From: Burkholderiaceae bacterium
GTDB lineage: Bacteria > Pseudomonadota > Gammaproteobacteria > Burkholderiales > Burkholderiaceae
Assembly (NCBI GenBank): GCA_017998575.1
Contig: JAGOCV010000101.1
Span: 1-12,240 of the forward strand
Length of the DNA: 12,240 nt
Direction of reading: 5' to 3'
Shown here: positions 1 through 8,155 of the stretch, one piece after another
Numbering within the stretch: the first letter of the stretch is position 1
How the letters are laid out: each line of letters begins with the position of its first letter
The notes under the pieces: model-generated
Databases searched by the model: none
What the model was told of the DNA's origin: nothing
The model's input: only the letters and a program-made list of their open reading frames with translations
Position numbers and translations under genes: made by a program

Positions 1-1237
1 CGGCATCTCGGTGTGGTTCGTGCTGCTGACGGCCTTCATCACCGTCATCGTGGTCATCGCCGCATGGGAAGTGATCACCGAACGCGTGAACCAGTACATG
101 GGAGCGTTCCTGATCCTCTCGGGGCTCATGATCGGCGTGTTCAGCGCGCTCGACGGCGTGCTGTTCTATGTGTTCTTCGAGGCCACGCTGATCCCGATGT
201 ACCTGATCATCGGCATCTGGGGCGGGCCCAACCGCATCTACGCCGCGTTCAAGTTCTTCCTGTACACGCTGCTGGGCTCGCTGCTGATGCTGGTGGCGCT
301 GGTCTACCTGTACAACGTCTCGGGCGGCAGCTTCGACATCCTCACCTGGCACAAGCTGCCGCTCTCTTCGCTGGCGCAGACGCTGCTGTTCTTCGCCTTC
401 TTCGCGGCCTTCGCCGTGAAGGTGCCGATGTGGCCGGTGCACACCTGGCTGCCCGACGTGCACGTCGAGGCGCCCACGGGCGGCTCGGCCGTCCTGGCGG
501 CCATCATGCTGAAGCTGGGCGCCTACGGCTTCCTGCGCTTCTCGATGCCCATCGCACCCGACGCCGCGCACGAATGGGCCTGGCTCATGATCGCGCTGTC
601 GCTCATCGCCGTGATCTACGTGGGCATGGTGGCCATGGTGCAGCAGGACATGAAGAAGCTGGTGGCGTACTCGTCGGTCGCTCACATGGGCTTCGTCACG
701 CTGGGCTTCTTCCTGTTCAACGACCTGGGCGTGGCCGGCGGCATCGTGCAGATGATCGCGCACGGCTTCGTCTCGGGCGCCATGTTCCTCTCGATCGGCG
801 TGCTGTACGACCGCGTGCACTCGCGCCAGATCGCCGACTACGGCGGCGTGGTCAACACGATGCCGAAATTCGCCGCGTTCGCGCTGCTGTTCGCCATGGC
901 CAACTGCGGCCTGCCGGGCACGGCGGGCTTCGTGGGCGAGTGGATGGTGATCCTGGGAGCCGTGAAGTACAACTTCTGGATCGGTGCGCTGTCGGCCACG
1001 GCGCTGATCTTCGGTGCCGCCTACACGCTGTGGATGTTCAAGCGTGTCTATCTGGGTCCGGTCACCAACGACAACGTGCGCGAGCTGCAGGACATCAACG
1101 CCCGCGAGTTCCTCGTGCTGGCGCTGCTGGCGATCGCCGTGCTCTACATGGGCATCCATCCGAAGCCGTTCACCGACGTCATGGATGCGTCGGTGGCCGA
1201 GTTCCTGAGACACGTCGCGGTCTCCAAACTGAACTGA
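1..1237 (+). CDS. nuoM: NADH-quinone oxidoreductase subunit M (5' truncated by window edge)
   Basis: Antiporter-like proton-pumping subunit of the membrane arm of respiratory complex I, in the inner membrane. The reading frame is already open at base 2 (Gly-Ile-Ser-Val-Trp-Phe...), so this is the body of the gene without its first ~80 codons. Residues essential in the E. coli protein are recognisable: the TM5 glutamate in FFEATLIPMY (codon 179-181), the TM7 lysine in VKVPMWPVHTWLPD (419-421), the TM8 lysine in MLKLGAYG (512-514) and the TM12 glutamate in GEWMVILG (938-940). The Lys-Lys and Lys-Glu spacings (31 and 142 residues) equal those I recall for E. coli K234/K265/E407. The gene ends at TGA 1235-1237, 15 nt before nuoN, and is clearly in one operon with it. 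The GTG at base 11 is internal, not the true start. Identification is secure. Confidence 0.97.
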   Translation, partial: GISVWFVLLTAFITVIVVIAAWEVITERVNQYMGAFLILSGLMIGVFSALDGVLFYVFFEATLIPMYLIIGIWGGPNRIYAAFKFFLYTLLGSLLMLVALVYLYNVSGGSFDILTWHKLPLSSLAQTLLFFAFFAAFAVKVPMWPVHTWLPDVHVEAPTGGSAVLAAIMLKLGAYGFLRFSMPIAPDAAHEWAWLMIALSLIAVIYVGMVAMVQQDMKKLVAYSSVAHMGFVTLGFFLFNDLGVAGGIVQMIAHGFVSGAMFLSIGVLYDRVHSRQIADYGGVVNTMPKFAAFALLFAMANCGLPGTAGFVGEWMVILGAVKYNFWIGALSATALIFGAAYTLWMFKRVYLGPVTNDNVRELQDINAREFLVLALLAIAVLYMGIHPKPFTDVMDASVAEFLRHVAVSKLN

Positions 1238-1240
1238 GTA

Positions 1241-1246
1241 GAGAGA
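1241..1246 (+). promoter_or_regulatory. Ribosome binding site of nuoN
   Basis: GAGAGA lies in the 15-nt gap after the nuoM stop, 6-7 nt before GTG 1253. This spacing supports the GTG as the nuoN start; no ATG is available nearby in that frame. Confidence 0.6.
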
Positions 1247-1252
1247 ACTGCC

Positions 1253-2743
1253 GTGGTTGACAAGACAAGCCTGCTGGCCGTCCTGCCCGAAATCCTGCTG
1301 CTGGCGATGGCCTGCCTGGTCACGCTGGTGGATCTGGGCGTCAAATCCCCGCTGCGCCGTGTCACGTACGTGCTGGCGATGCTGTCGCTGGCGGCCGTGG
1401 CGGCGCTCAACGCGCAGATGGCGATGAACGTCGACGGCACCGTGTACGCCTTCGGCGGCATGGTGGTGGTCGACAGCATGGGCAGCTGGCTCAAGTGCTT
1501 CGCCACGCTGGCCGTGATGGTCACGCTGGTCTATGGCCGGCCCTACGCGGCCGACCGCGGCATGCTGCGCGGCGGCGAGCTGTTCTCGCTGTCGATGTTC
1601 TCGCTGCTGGGCATCTACGTGATGATCGGTGGCCACAACTTCCTGGTGATCTACCTGGGCCTCGAACTGCTCACGCTCTCGAGCTACGCTCTGGTCGCGC
1701 TTCGCCGCGACAACGGCACGGCGACTGAAGCGGCGATGAAGTACTTCGTGCTCGGCGCCATGGCCAGCGGTTTCCTGCTGTACGGCCTGTCGATGATGTA
1801 TGGCGCCACCGGCTCGCTCGACATCAACGACGTGTTCAAGGCCATCGCCAGCGGCGAGGTGCGCCACGACGTGCTGGTGTTCGGCCTGGTCTTCGTGGTG
1901 GCGGGCCTGGCGTTCAAGCTGGGTGCCGCGCCGTTCCACATGTGGATTCCCGACGTGTATCAGGGCGCGCCCACGGCCGTCACGCTGATGATCGGCGCGG
2001 CGCCCGAGCTGGCCGCCTTCGCCATCGCGATCCGCCTGCTGGTCGAGGGCATGCTGCCGCTGGCCATCGACTGGCAGCAGATGCTGATGGTGCTGGCTGT
2101 CGCCTCGCTGCTGGTGGGCAACCTCGCGGCCATCGCACAGACCAACCTCAAGCGCATGCTGGCGTACTCCACCATCGCGCAGATGGGCTTCATGCTGCTG
2201 GGCCTGCTGGCCGGCGTGATCGATGGCGACACCGCCAACGCGCCCAACGCGTACAGCGCCGCGATGTTCTACATCGTGACCTATGTGCTGACCACGCTGG
2301 CGAGCTTTGGCGTCATCCTGCTGCTGGCCCGCGAGGGCTTCGAGAGCGAGGAGATCTCCGACTTCGCCGGCCTCAACCAGCGCAGCCCGCTCTATGCAGG
2401 TGTGATGGCCGTCTGCCTGTTCTCGCTGGCCGGCGTGCCGCCCCTGGTGGGCTTCTACGCCAAGTTCGCGGTGCTGCAGGCGCTGATCGCGTCGGGCAGC
2501 GTGTTGCACATCGGCCTGGCCGTGTTCGCCGTGGTCATGTCGCTGATCGGCGCGTTCTACTACCTGCGCGTGGTCAAGGTCATGTACTTCGATGATCCGA
2601 TCACCGCCACCACCGTGGCCGCGCCCACCGACGTGCGCGTGGTGCTGAGCCTCAACGGCGCGCTGGTGCTGGGCCTCGGCATCCTGCCCGGTGGGCTGAT
2701 GACGCTGTGCGCCGACGCCGTGCTGCGCACGCTGACCACCTGA
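1253..2743 (+). CDS. nuoN: NADH-quinone oxidoreductase subunit N
   Basis: Antiporter-like proton-translocating subunit of complex I, with about 14 membrane helices. It has 496 aa, close to the ~485 of E. coli NuoN. Conserved charged residues are present: Glu138 in [12 protein letters not shown] (E. coli E133), Lys222 in [20 protein letters not shown] (E. coli K217) and Lys404 in [10 protein letters not shown] (E. coli K395). The start is GTG 1253, chosen because a GAGAGA ribosome binding site sits just upstream and the N-terminus ([16 protein letters not shown]) leads directly into TM1. It is the usual last core gene of bacterial nuo operons; here the transcript probably continues into the DUF2818 gene 34 nt downstream. 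No truncation or missing key residue was seen. Confidence 0.97.
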   Translation: MVDKTSLLAVLPEILLLAMACLVTLVDLGVKSPLRRVTYVLAMLSLAAVAALNAQMAMNVDGTVYAFGGMVVVDSMGSWLKCFATLAVMVTLVYGRPYAADRGMLRGGELFSLSMFSLLGIYVMIGGHNFLVIYLGLELLTLSSYALVALRRDNGTATEAAMKYFVLGAMASGFLLYGLSMMYGATGSLDINDVFKAIASGEVRHDVLVFGLVFVVAGLAFKLGAAPFHMWIPDVYQGAPTAVTLMIGAAPELAAFAIAIRLLVEGMLPLAIDWQQMLMVLAVASLLVGNLAAIAQTNLKRMLAYSTIAQMGFMLLGLLAGVIDGDTANAPNAYSAAMFYIVTYVLTTLASFGVILLLAREGFESEEISDFAGLNQRSPLYAGVMAVCLFSLAGVPPLVGFYAKFAVLQALIASGSVLHIGLAVFAVVMSLIGAFYYLRVVKVMYFDDPITATTVAAPTDVRVVLSLNGALVLGLGILPGGLMTLCADAVLRTLTT

Positions 2744-2770
2744 GCGCGCGCGCCGCGCGTTCCCGGGCTT
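2743..2770 (+). terminator. Possible weak attenuator hairpin after nuoN
   Basis: CGCGCG (2745-2750) and CGCGCG (2754-2759) can form a 6-bp stem with a 3-nt loop, extended by G-U and A-U pairs to 2743/2761. Only a short, interrupted T run follows (TT, then CTTTCGCTT). In sequence this GC-rich it may be chance. If it works, it would partly separate the nuo genes from the three small genes downstream. Confidence 0.2.
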
Positions 2771-2777
2771 TCGCTTC

Positions 2778-3089
2778 ATGCAGTCCTCACAGACCGCGTT
2801 CGTCTGGCTCGTGCTGGTGCTCGCGCTGGTGTCGGCCAACCTGCCGTTCCTGAACCAGCGCCTGTTCGGCGTGCTGGCGCTGCCCTCGGGCCGCAAGCTG
2901 CTGGCGGTCCGTCTGGCCGAACTGGTGGTGCTGTACTTCGTGGTCGGCGCCATCGGCCTGCTGCTCGAGAAGCGCCTGGGCCGCATCGCCCCGCAGACCT
3001 GGGAGTTCTACGCCGTGACGGCAGCGCTGTTCGTCACGCTGGCCTTTCCGGGCTTCGTCTGGCGCTACCTGCTCAAGCACCGTGACTGA
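2778..3089 (+). CDS. DUF2818 family small membrane protein
   Basis: A 103-aa inner-membrane protein of unknown function. Three hydrophobic helices are visible at about residues 6-20, 45-63 and 76-96, separated by short basic loops (RKLLAVR, EKRLGR), with a basic tail (RYLLKHRD). It matches my recollection of the DUF2818 family, which is found directly after nuoN in Burkholderiales. Position and membrane nature suggest an accessory or assembly role for complex I, but nothing in the sequence shows a mechanism. The start ATG 2778 has no clear ribosome binding site, yet the first helix follows at once, so a later start would damage it. Its last 8 nt overlap the Nudix gene, so translation of the two is probably coupled. 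Confidence 0.88.
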   Translation: MQSSQTAFVWLVLVLALVSANLPFLNQRLFGVLALPSGRKLLAVRLAELVVLYFVVGAIGLLLEKRLGRIAPQTWEFYAVTAALFVTLAFPGFVWRYLLKHRD

Positions 3090-3675
3090 CCCCGCAGGCG
3101 ACGACCGCCACCTGATCGAGCACACCGAGCGCAGCGAAGAGCTGCTGCGTGGCCGCTTCCTGCACGTGATGCGTGACGAGGTGCGCCTGCCCGACGGCAC
3201 GCTCACCACGCGCGAGTATGTGATCCATCCGGGTGCCGTCATGGTCATCCCCATGCTGGACGACGGCCGGCTGGTGCTGGAGCGGCAATACCGCTATCCG
3301 GTGCGCCAGGCCATGATCGAATTTCCTGCCGGCAAGCTCGATGCGGGCGAATCCACGCAGCGCTGCGCCGAGCGCGAGCTGCTGGAGGAAACCGGCTACA
3401 CCGCGCGCGAGTGGGCGCGTGCGGGCGTGATGCATCCGGTTATTTCCTATTCCACCGAATTCATCGAGATCTGGTTCGCACGCGGCCTCGTGGCGGGCGA
3501 GCGCCAACTCGATGCGGGCGAGTTTCTCGATGTGTATGCCGCCACGCCCGCAGAACTGCTCGACGATTGCCGCACGGGCCGCGTCACCGATGCCAAGACG
3601 CTCGCGGGCGCGCTCTGGTTGCAGAACGTCCTGTCGGGCGCGTGGACTCTCGGCTGGCGGCCGGCCCTGAGCTGA
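3082..3675 (+). CDS. Nudix hydrolase, ADP-ribose pyrophosphatase type
   Basis: Cytoplasmic 197-aa Nudix enzyme that probably hydrolyses ADP-ribose (or a related nucleoside-diphosphate sugar) to AMP and ribose 5-phosphate, using divalent metal. The Nudix box G-x5-E-x7-R-E-x2-E-E-x-G is complete at residues 84-105 (Gly84, Glu90, Arg98, Glu99, Glu102, Glu103, Gly105). Before it are the family hallmarks HPGAVMVIP and ERQYRYPVRQAMIEFPAG, typical of the ADP-ribose subfamily. The start is GTG 3082, inside the end of the DUF2818 gene (8-nt overlap). The next in-frame ATG, at residue 30, would remove the conserved DGRFLHV-like N-terminal strand. There is no independent ribosome binding site, so it likely relies on translational coupling. 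Substrate is inferred from motifs; another nucleotide sugar is possible. Confidence 0.93.
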   Translation: MTDPAGDDRHLIEHTERSEELLRGRFLHVMRDEVRLPDGTLTTREYVIHPGAVMVIPMLDDGRLVLERQYRYPVRQAMIEFPAGKLDAGESTQRCAERELLEETGYTAREWARAGVMHPVISYSTEFIEIWFARGLVAGERQLDAGEFLDVYAATPAELLDDCRTGRVTDAKTLAGALWLQNVLSGAWTLGWRPALS

Positions 3676-3682
3676 ACGGCCG

Positions 3683-3695
3683 GCCGATAATCGGC
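3683..3695 (+). promoter_or_regulatory. Palindromic -10-like element upstream of the DUF1178 gene
   Basis: GCCGATAATCGGC is a perfect 6+1+6 inverted repeat. Its centre holds GATAAT (3686-3691), five of six matches to the -10 consensus, ending 7 nt before ATG 3699. Transcription from it would start at or next to the start codon. No good -35 hexamer is visible 16-18 bp upstream, so promoter activity is uncertain. Confidence 0.4.
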
Positions 3696-3698
3696 GCC

Positions 3699-4160
3699 AT
3701 GAAAGTCCTCGACCTTCAGTGCGAACACGCCCACGCCTTCGAAGGCTGGTTCGCGTCCGAGGACGACTTCCAGTCGCAACTGGCGCGCGGCCTGGTCACT
3801 TGCCCGCTCTGCGGCAACGCCACGATCTCCAAGAAACTGTCCGCGCCGCGCCTGAATCTGGGCGCGGCCGAGCCCGCGTCGCGGCCTGCAAGTGCCCCGC
3901 CGGCGGGCGCAGGGCAGAGCGCCGCAACACCGCCGCAGCCGCAGGAACTCTTCATGCGGATGGTGCGTCACGTGATGGAGAACACCGAGGACGTCGGTGA
4001 ACGTTTTGCCGAGGAAGCCCGCCGCATCCACTACGGCGAGACGGTCGAGCGCGGCATCCGGGGGCAGGCCTCGCGCGAGGAAACCGAGGCCTTGCTCGAC
4101 GAGGGCATCGACGTGGTGCCGCTGCCGCTGCCGGGCATCCTCAAAGGGCCGCTGCAATAG
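3699..4160 (+). CDS. DUF1178 family protein
   Basis: A 153-aa cytoplasmic protein of unknown function. The N-terminus MKVLDLQCEHAHAFEGWFAS, followed by CPLCGN and a KLSAPRLN segment, is characteristic of DUF1178. Cys8, Cys35 and Cys38 with His10/His12 look like a small zinc-ribbon-type site. A low-complexity Ala/Pro linker (about residues 55-80) joins it to a helical C-terminal half containing RMVRHVMENTEDVGERFAEEARRIHYGE, ending in PLPLPGILKGPLQ. ATG 3699 is chosen over further upstream codons in the same frame because they overlap the Nudix gene and the family begins exactly at MKVLDLQC. It lies 23 nt after the Nudix stop and may be co-transcribed, although a -10-like box just before the ATG could give it its own leaderless transcript. 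It converges on the ABC gene with a 30-nt gap. Confidence 0.9.
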   Translation: MKVLDLQCEHAHAFEGWFASEDDFQSQLARGLVTCPLCGNATISKKLSAPRLNLGAAEPASRPASAPPAGAGQSAATPPQPQELFMRMVRHVMENTEDVGERFAEEARRIHYGETVERGIRGQASREETEALLDEGIDVVPLPLPGILKGPLQ

Positions 4161-4170
4161 GCGGCAACGG

Positions 4171-4190
4171 CCCCCGGGCCCGGCCCCGGC
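4171..4190. terminator. GC-only palindrome between convergent genes
   Basis: The 30-nt gap between two convergent genes contains the perfect palindrome CCGGGCCCGG (4174-4183) within a run of G and C. There is no T tract on either strand, so it is not a classical intrinsic terminator. It could stall polymerase from both sides or act with Rho. Chance is a real alternative at this base composition. Confidence 0.25.
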
Positions 4191-5981
<1,791 letters not shown>

Positions 5982-5987
5982 GGCGCG

Positions 5988-5993
5988 AGTGTA
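5988..5993 (-). promoter_or_regulatory. Possible -10 box of the ABC exporter gene
   Basis: On the minus strand TACACT (four of six matches to TATAAT) ends 6 nt before the ATG. No convincing -35 is found at 16-18 bp. The call rests mainly on the absence of a ribosome binding site and on the similar layout of the other unit-opening genes. Confidence 0.3.
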
Positions 5994-6002
5994 GGTCAAA
6001 GA

Positions 6003-6047
6003 TTGCCGATGCAGAAACTGCCTTGACAATAATTGCCTAGGCAAATA
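6003..6047. promoter_or_regulatory. Three-unit operator array, probable MarR binding region
   Basis: Three consecutive 15-bp units start at 6003, 6018 and 6033: TTGCCGATGCAGAAA, CTGCCTTGACAATAA and TTGCCTAGGCAAATA. The first 12 bases of unit 3 are a perfect palindrome (TTGCCTAGGCAA, 6033-6044). Units 1 and 2 each match this 12-mer at 9 positions. Unit 2 contains the marR -35 box and unit 3 lies between -35 and -10, so a bound dimer would exclude RNA polymerase. Unit 1 is nearer the ABC gene and could block leftward transcription. MarR proteins typically bind such dyads in the divergent region beside their own gene; binding here is inferred. Confidence 0.7.
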
Positions 6048-6051
6048 TATT
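6023..6051 (+). promoter_or_regulatory. Sigma70-type promoter of the marR-efflux operon
   Basis: Perfect -35 TTGACA (6023-6028), an exact 17-bp spacer, and -10 TATATT (6046-6051, five of six matches). Transcription should start at about 6057-6059, at the marR ATG itself, giving a leaderless or nearly leaderless mRNA. The palindromic operator fills the spacer. Confidence 0.8.
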
Positions 6052-6058
6052 CACCCCC

Positions 6059-6619
6059 ATGACTTCGCGCCGCACGTCCGACGAATCCGCCCAGCCCACC
6101 CCGGCCGGCGCCGCCGCGTTCTACCGGCCCAATGGCTACGCCCCGGAAGAGAGCGCCGCGTACATGATGCGCCGCATCATCACGCTCACCGCGCAGCAGG
6201 TGGAGCGCGCGCTCGATCCCGCCGGCCTCACCAATGCCCAGTGGGTGCCGCTCTTCAAGCTCTATGCGGGCAAATGCTCGACCGTGGCCGAGCTGGCGCG
6301 CGAGACCCACCTCGATGCCGGCGCCATGACGCGGCTGCTCGACCGGCTCGAGGCCAAGGATCTGTGCCGCCGGGTACGCAGCACGTCCGACCGCCGCGTG
6401 GTCAACATCGAGCTCACCGATGCCGGGCGCGAGGCCGCCAGCGCCATCGCGCCTGTGCTGTGCGAAACGCAGAACGCCCACCTCGAAGGCTTCAGCACCG
6501 AGGAATGGCAGACCCTCAAAGGCCTGCTGCGCCGCGTGCTGGCCAATGCCGAGCGGCTGGCCGGCGCGCAGTCCGCCGCAGTCCCGACTTCTTCCGATGG
6601 AGAGAAAAATGAACCGTGA
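6059..6619 (+). CDS. MarR family transcriptional regulator
   Basis: A 186-aa winged-helix repressor, probably sensing hydrophobic or phenolic ligands and controlling the adjacent exporters. A dimerisation helix is seen around residues 35-55 (YMMRRIITLTAQQVERAL), a helix-turn-helix around 74-102 (STVAELARETHLDAGAMTRLLDRLEAKDL), and the wing with the family Asp-Arg-Arg (SDRRVVNIELTDAGRE, Asp111-Arg112-Arg113). C-terminal dimerisation helices follow. Cysteines at 73, 103 and in VLCETQ are present, but no redox role can be claimed. ATG 6059 is taken as the start, immediately after the -10 box and with no Shine-Dalgarno. An internal ATG at 6164, preceded by GGAAGAGAG (6145-6153), would trim the polar 35-residue N-terminus and stay compatible with the family fold, so the start is not certain. 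Its 3' end overlaps the next gene by 11 nt. Confidence 0.93.
   Translation: MTSRRTSDESAQPTPAGAAAFYRPNGYAPEESAAYMMRRIITLTAQQVERALDPAGLTNAQWVPLFKLYAGKCSTVAELARETHLDAGAMTRLLDRLEAKDLCRRVRSTSDRRVVNIELTDAGREAASAIAPVLCETQNAHLEGFSTEEWQTLKGLLRRVLANAERLAGAQSAAVPTSSDGEKNEP
6599..6605 (+). promoter_or_regulatory. Ribosome binding site of the outer-membrane factor gene
   Basis: GGAGAGA within the last marR codons, with the GGAG core 6 nt from ATG 6609. It is the best Shine-Dalgarno in the window and fixes the OMF start, which overlaps the marR stop. Confidence 0.75.
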
Positions 6620-8114
6620 TCCGCGACCCCAGGGGGTTGCCGGCCGGCCGCTGCGGTGGCCGGCTTTTTCGTTGGCGCTGGTCGCCGTCGCCGTGCTCGC
6701 CGGCTGTGCCGACATGTCAGGCATCGCGCCCGTGGCCCGGCTGAACGAGCCCGCGCTGCCGGCCACGCCCGCAGCCTCTGGCGCGGATGTCGCGCCCGTG
6801 CTGGGCGCGAACTGGTGGCGGGGCTTCGGCGACGCGCAGCTCGACACGCTGATGGACCGCGCGCTGGCCGGCAACCCCAACCTGCGCGTGGCGCAGGCGC
6901 GGCTGGCGCGCGCGCAGGCCGTCATCGAGGTGGCCGATGCCGCCACGTTGCCCCAACTCAGCGGTTCGTTCGATGCCACGCGTCAGCTGTACACGAAGAA
7001 CGGCGCCGTGCCCGCGCCGCTGGCTGGCAGCATCCGCGAGTCGGGCACGCTGCAGCTGTCGGCCAGCTGGGAAATCGACTTCTTCGGTCGCCACCAGGCC
7101 GCGCTCGATGCCGCTTTGGGCAGCGCCCGTGCCGCGCTGGCCGACCGCGACGCGGCCGCCGTGCTGCTGTCCACCAACGTGGCGCGCGGCTGGTTCCAGC
7201 TCGCGCGCGTCGAAGCGCAACTGCAGGTGGCGCGCCGCACGCTGGCGCAGCGCGAAGAGACGCTCAAGCTCGTCGGCGACCGCGTGAGCGCGGGCCTCGA
7301 CACCCGGCTCGAACTGAAGCAGGCCGAGACCAATCTGCCCGATGCGCGCGTGCAGATCGAGGCGCTCGCCGAGCAGGCGCAACTGGCGCGACATGCACTC
7401 GCTGCGCTGGCGGGCGACCTGTCGCTGGCCGACTCTCTCGCCGCGCCGTCGCTCGCTGCGTTGCGCCCGGTCGCACGCGCCACCCGGGTGCCGGCCGATC
7501 TGCTGGGCCGCCGCGCCGACATCGCGGCCGCGCGCTGGCGCGTCGAGGCCGCCGGCCGCGACGTCGACAACGCCAAGACCCAGTTCTATCCGAACATCAA
7601 CCTCGTGGCCTTCGCCGGCCTCTCGAGCATCGGGCTCGACCGCCTGACCGAATCGGGCAGCCGGCAGTGGGGCATCGGCCCGGCGATCCGCCTGCCGATC
7701 TTCGACGCCGGACGCCTGCGCGCCAACCTGCGTGGCAAGACGGCCGACCTCGACGCCGCGGTCGAGAGCTACAACGCCGCGGTGCTCGATGCCGTGCGCG
7801 AGGCGGCCGACCAGATCGCCTCCCAGCAGTCCATCGAACGCCAGCAGGCCGAGCAGCGCCGCGCGCAGGAGGCCGCCGAGGCCGCCTACGACATCGCGCT
7901 GCAGCGCTACCGCGGCGGGCTGGGCAACTACCTGCAGGTGCTGACGGCAGAGAACGCCGTGCTGGCACAACGGCGTGCGCAGGTCGACCTGGCCGCGCGC
8001 GTGCTCGACAACCAGGCCGGCCTGATCCGTGCCCTGGGCGGCGGCTGGCAGGCCGATGCGCCCTCGGTGGCGACCGGCCCCGTCACTGTTTCCGCTGCGG
8101 TGGCCACGCGCTGA
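6609..8114 (+). CDS. Efflux outer-membrane lipoprotein, NodT/OprM-type
   Basis: TolC-like outer-membrane channel of a tripartite efflux pump, 501 aa. The N-terminus has a basic region, a hydrophobic stretch and lipobox LAGC with Cys33, so it should be a lipid-anchored, periplasm-facing trimer. The family opening NWWRGFGDAQLDTLMDRAL (~residues 70-90) and two OEP repeats are visible; the second runs from VPADLLGRRADIAAARWRVEAAG-like sequence through FYPNINL and PIFDAGRLRANL. It ends in VLTAENAVLAQRRAQVDLAARVLDNQAGLIRALGG-like sequence, as expected for NodT proteins. ATG 6609 has a strong ribosome binding site and overlaps the marR stop (TGA 6617-6619) by 11 nt. An intrinsic-terminator-like hairpin lies within codons 12-21. 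Order OMF, adaptor, pump is usual for Emr-type operons of Burkholderiales. Confidence 0.94.
   Translation: MNRDPRPQGVAGRPLRWPAFSLALVAVAVLAGCADMSGIAPVARLNEPALPATPAASGADVAPVLGANWWRGFGDAQLDTLMDRALAGNPNLRVAQARLARAQAVIEVADAATLPQLSGSFDATRQLYTKNGAVPAPLAGSIRESGTLQLSASWEIDFFGRHQAALDAALGSARAALADRDAAAVLLSTNVARGWFQLARVEAQLQVARRTLAQREETLKLVGDRVSAGLDTRLELKQAETNLPDARVQIEALAEQAQLARHALAALAGDLSLADSLAAPSLAALRPVARATRVPADLLGRRADIAAARWRVEAAGRDVDNAKTQFYPNINLVAFAGLSSIGLDRLTESGSRQWGIGPAIRLPIFDAGRLRANLRGKTADLDAAVESYNAAVLDAVREAADQIASQQSIERQQAEQRRAQEAAEAAYDIALQRYRGGLGNYLQVLTAENAVLAQRRAQVDLAARVLDNQAGLIRALGGGWQADAPSVATGPVTVSAAVATR
6641..6669 (+). terminator. Intrinsic terminator/attenuator-like hairpin inside the OMF coding region
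   Basis: GCCGGCC (6643-6649) pairs perfectly with GGCCGGC (6658-6664). The stem continues inward with G6650-U6657 and C6651-G6656 to a UGCG tetraloop. TTTTT (6665-6669) follows directly, then CGTT. It lies 24-50 nt after the marR stop, where a marR terminator would be expected, yet it is within the OMF signal-peptide codons. It fits either a partial terminator that ribosomes translating the OMF start could override, or a chance product of Gly-Arg-Pro and Ala-Phe codons in GC-rich DNA. Confidence 0.55.
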
Positions 8115-8155
8115 TGCGCCGGCCCGCACCCTCTCACAAGACGAGAACACCCAAC

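Noticed and set aside
3411..4160. A 249-codon version of the DUF1178 gene starting inside the Nudix gene
   Set aside because: The first 96 codons are a frame-shifted Arg/Gly-rich reading of the Nudix gene; the family N-terminus MKVLDLQC begins at 3699.
5982..6044. Extending the ABC exporter 21 codons upstream to a TTG at 6044
   Set aside because: The stretch is the operator array and marR promoter; the extra residues (MPRQLLSRQFLHRQSL...) look non-coding and precede a natural ATG.
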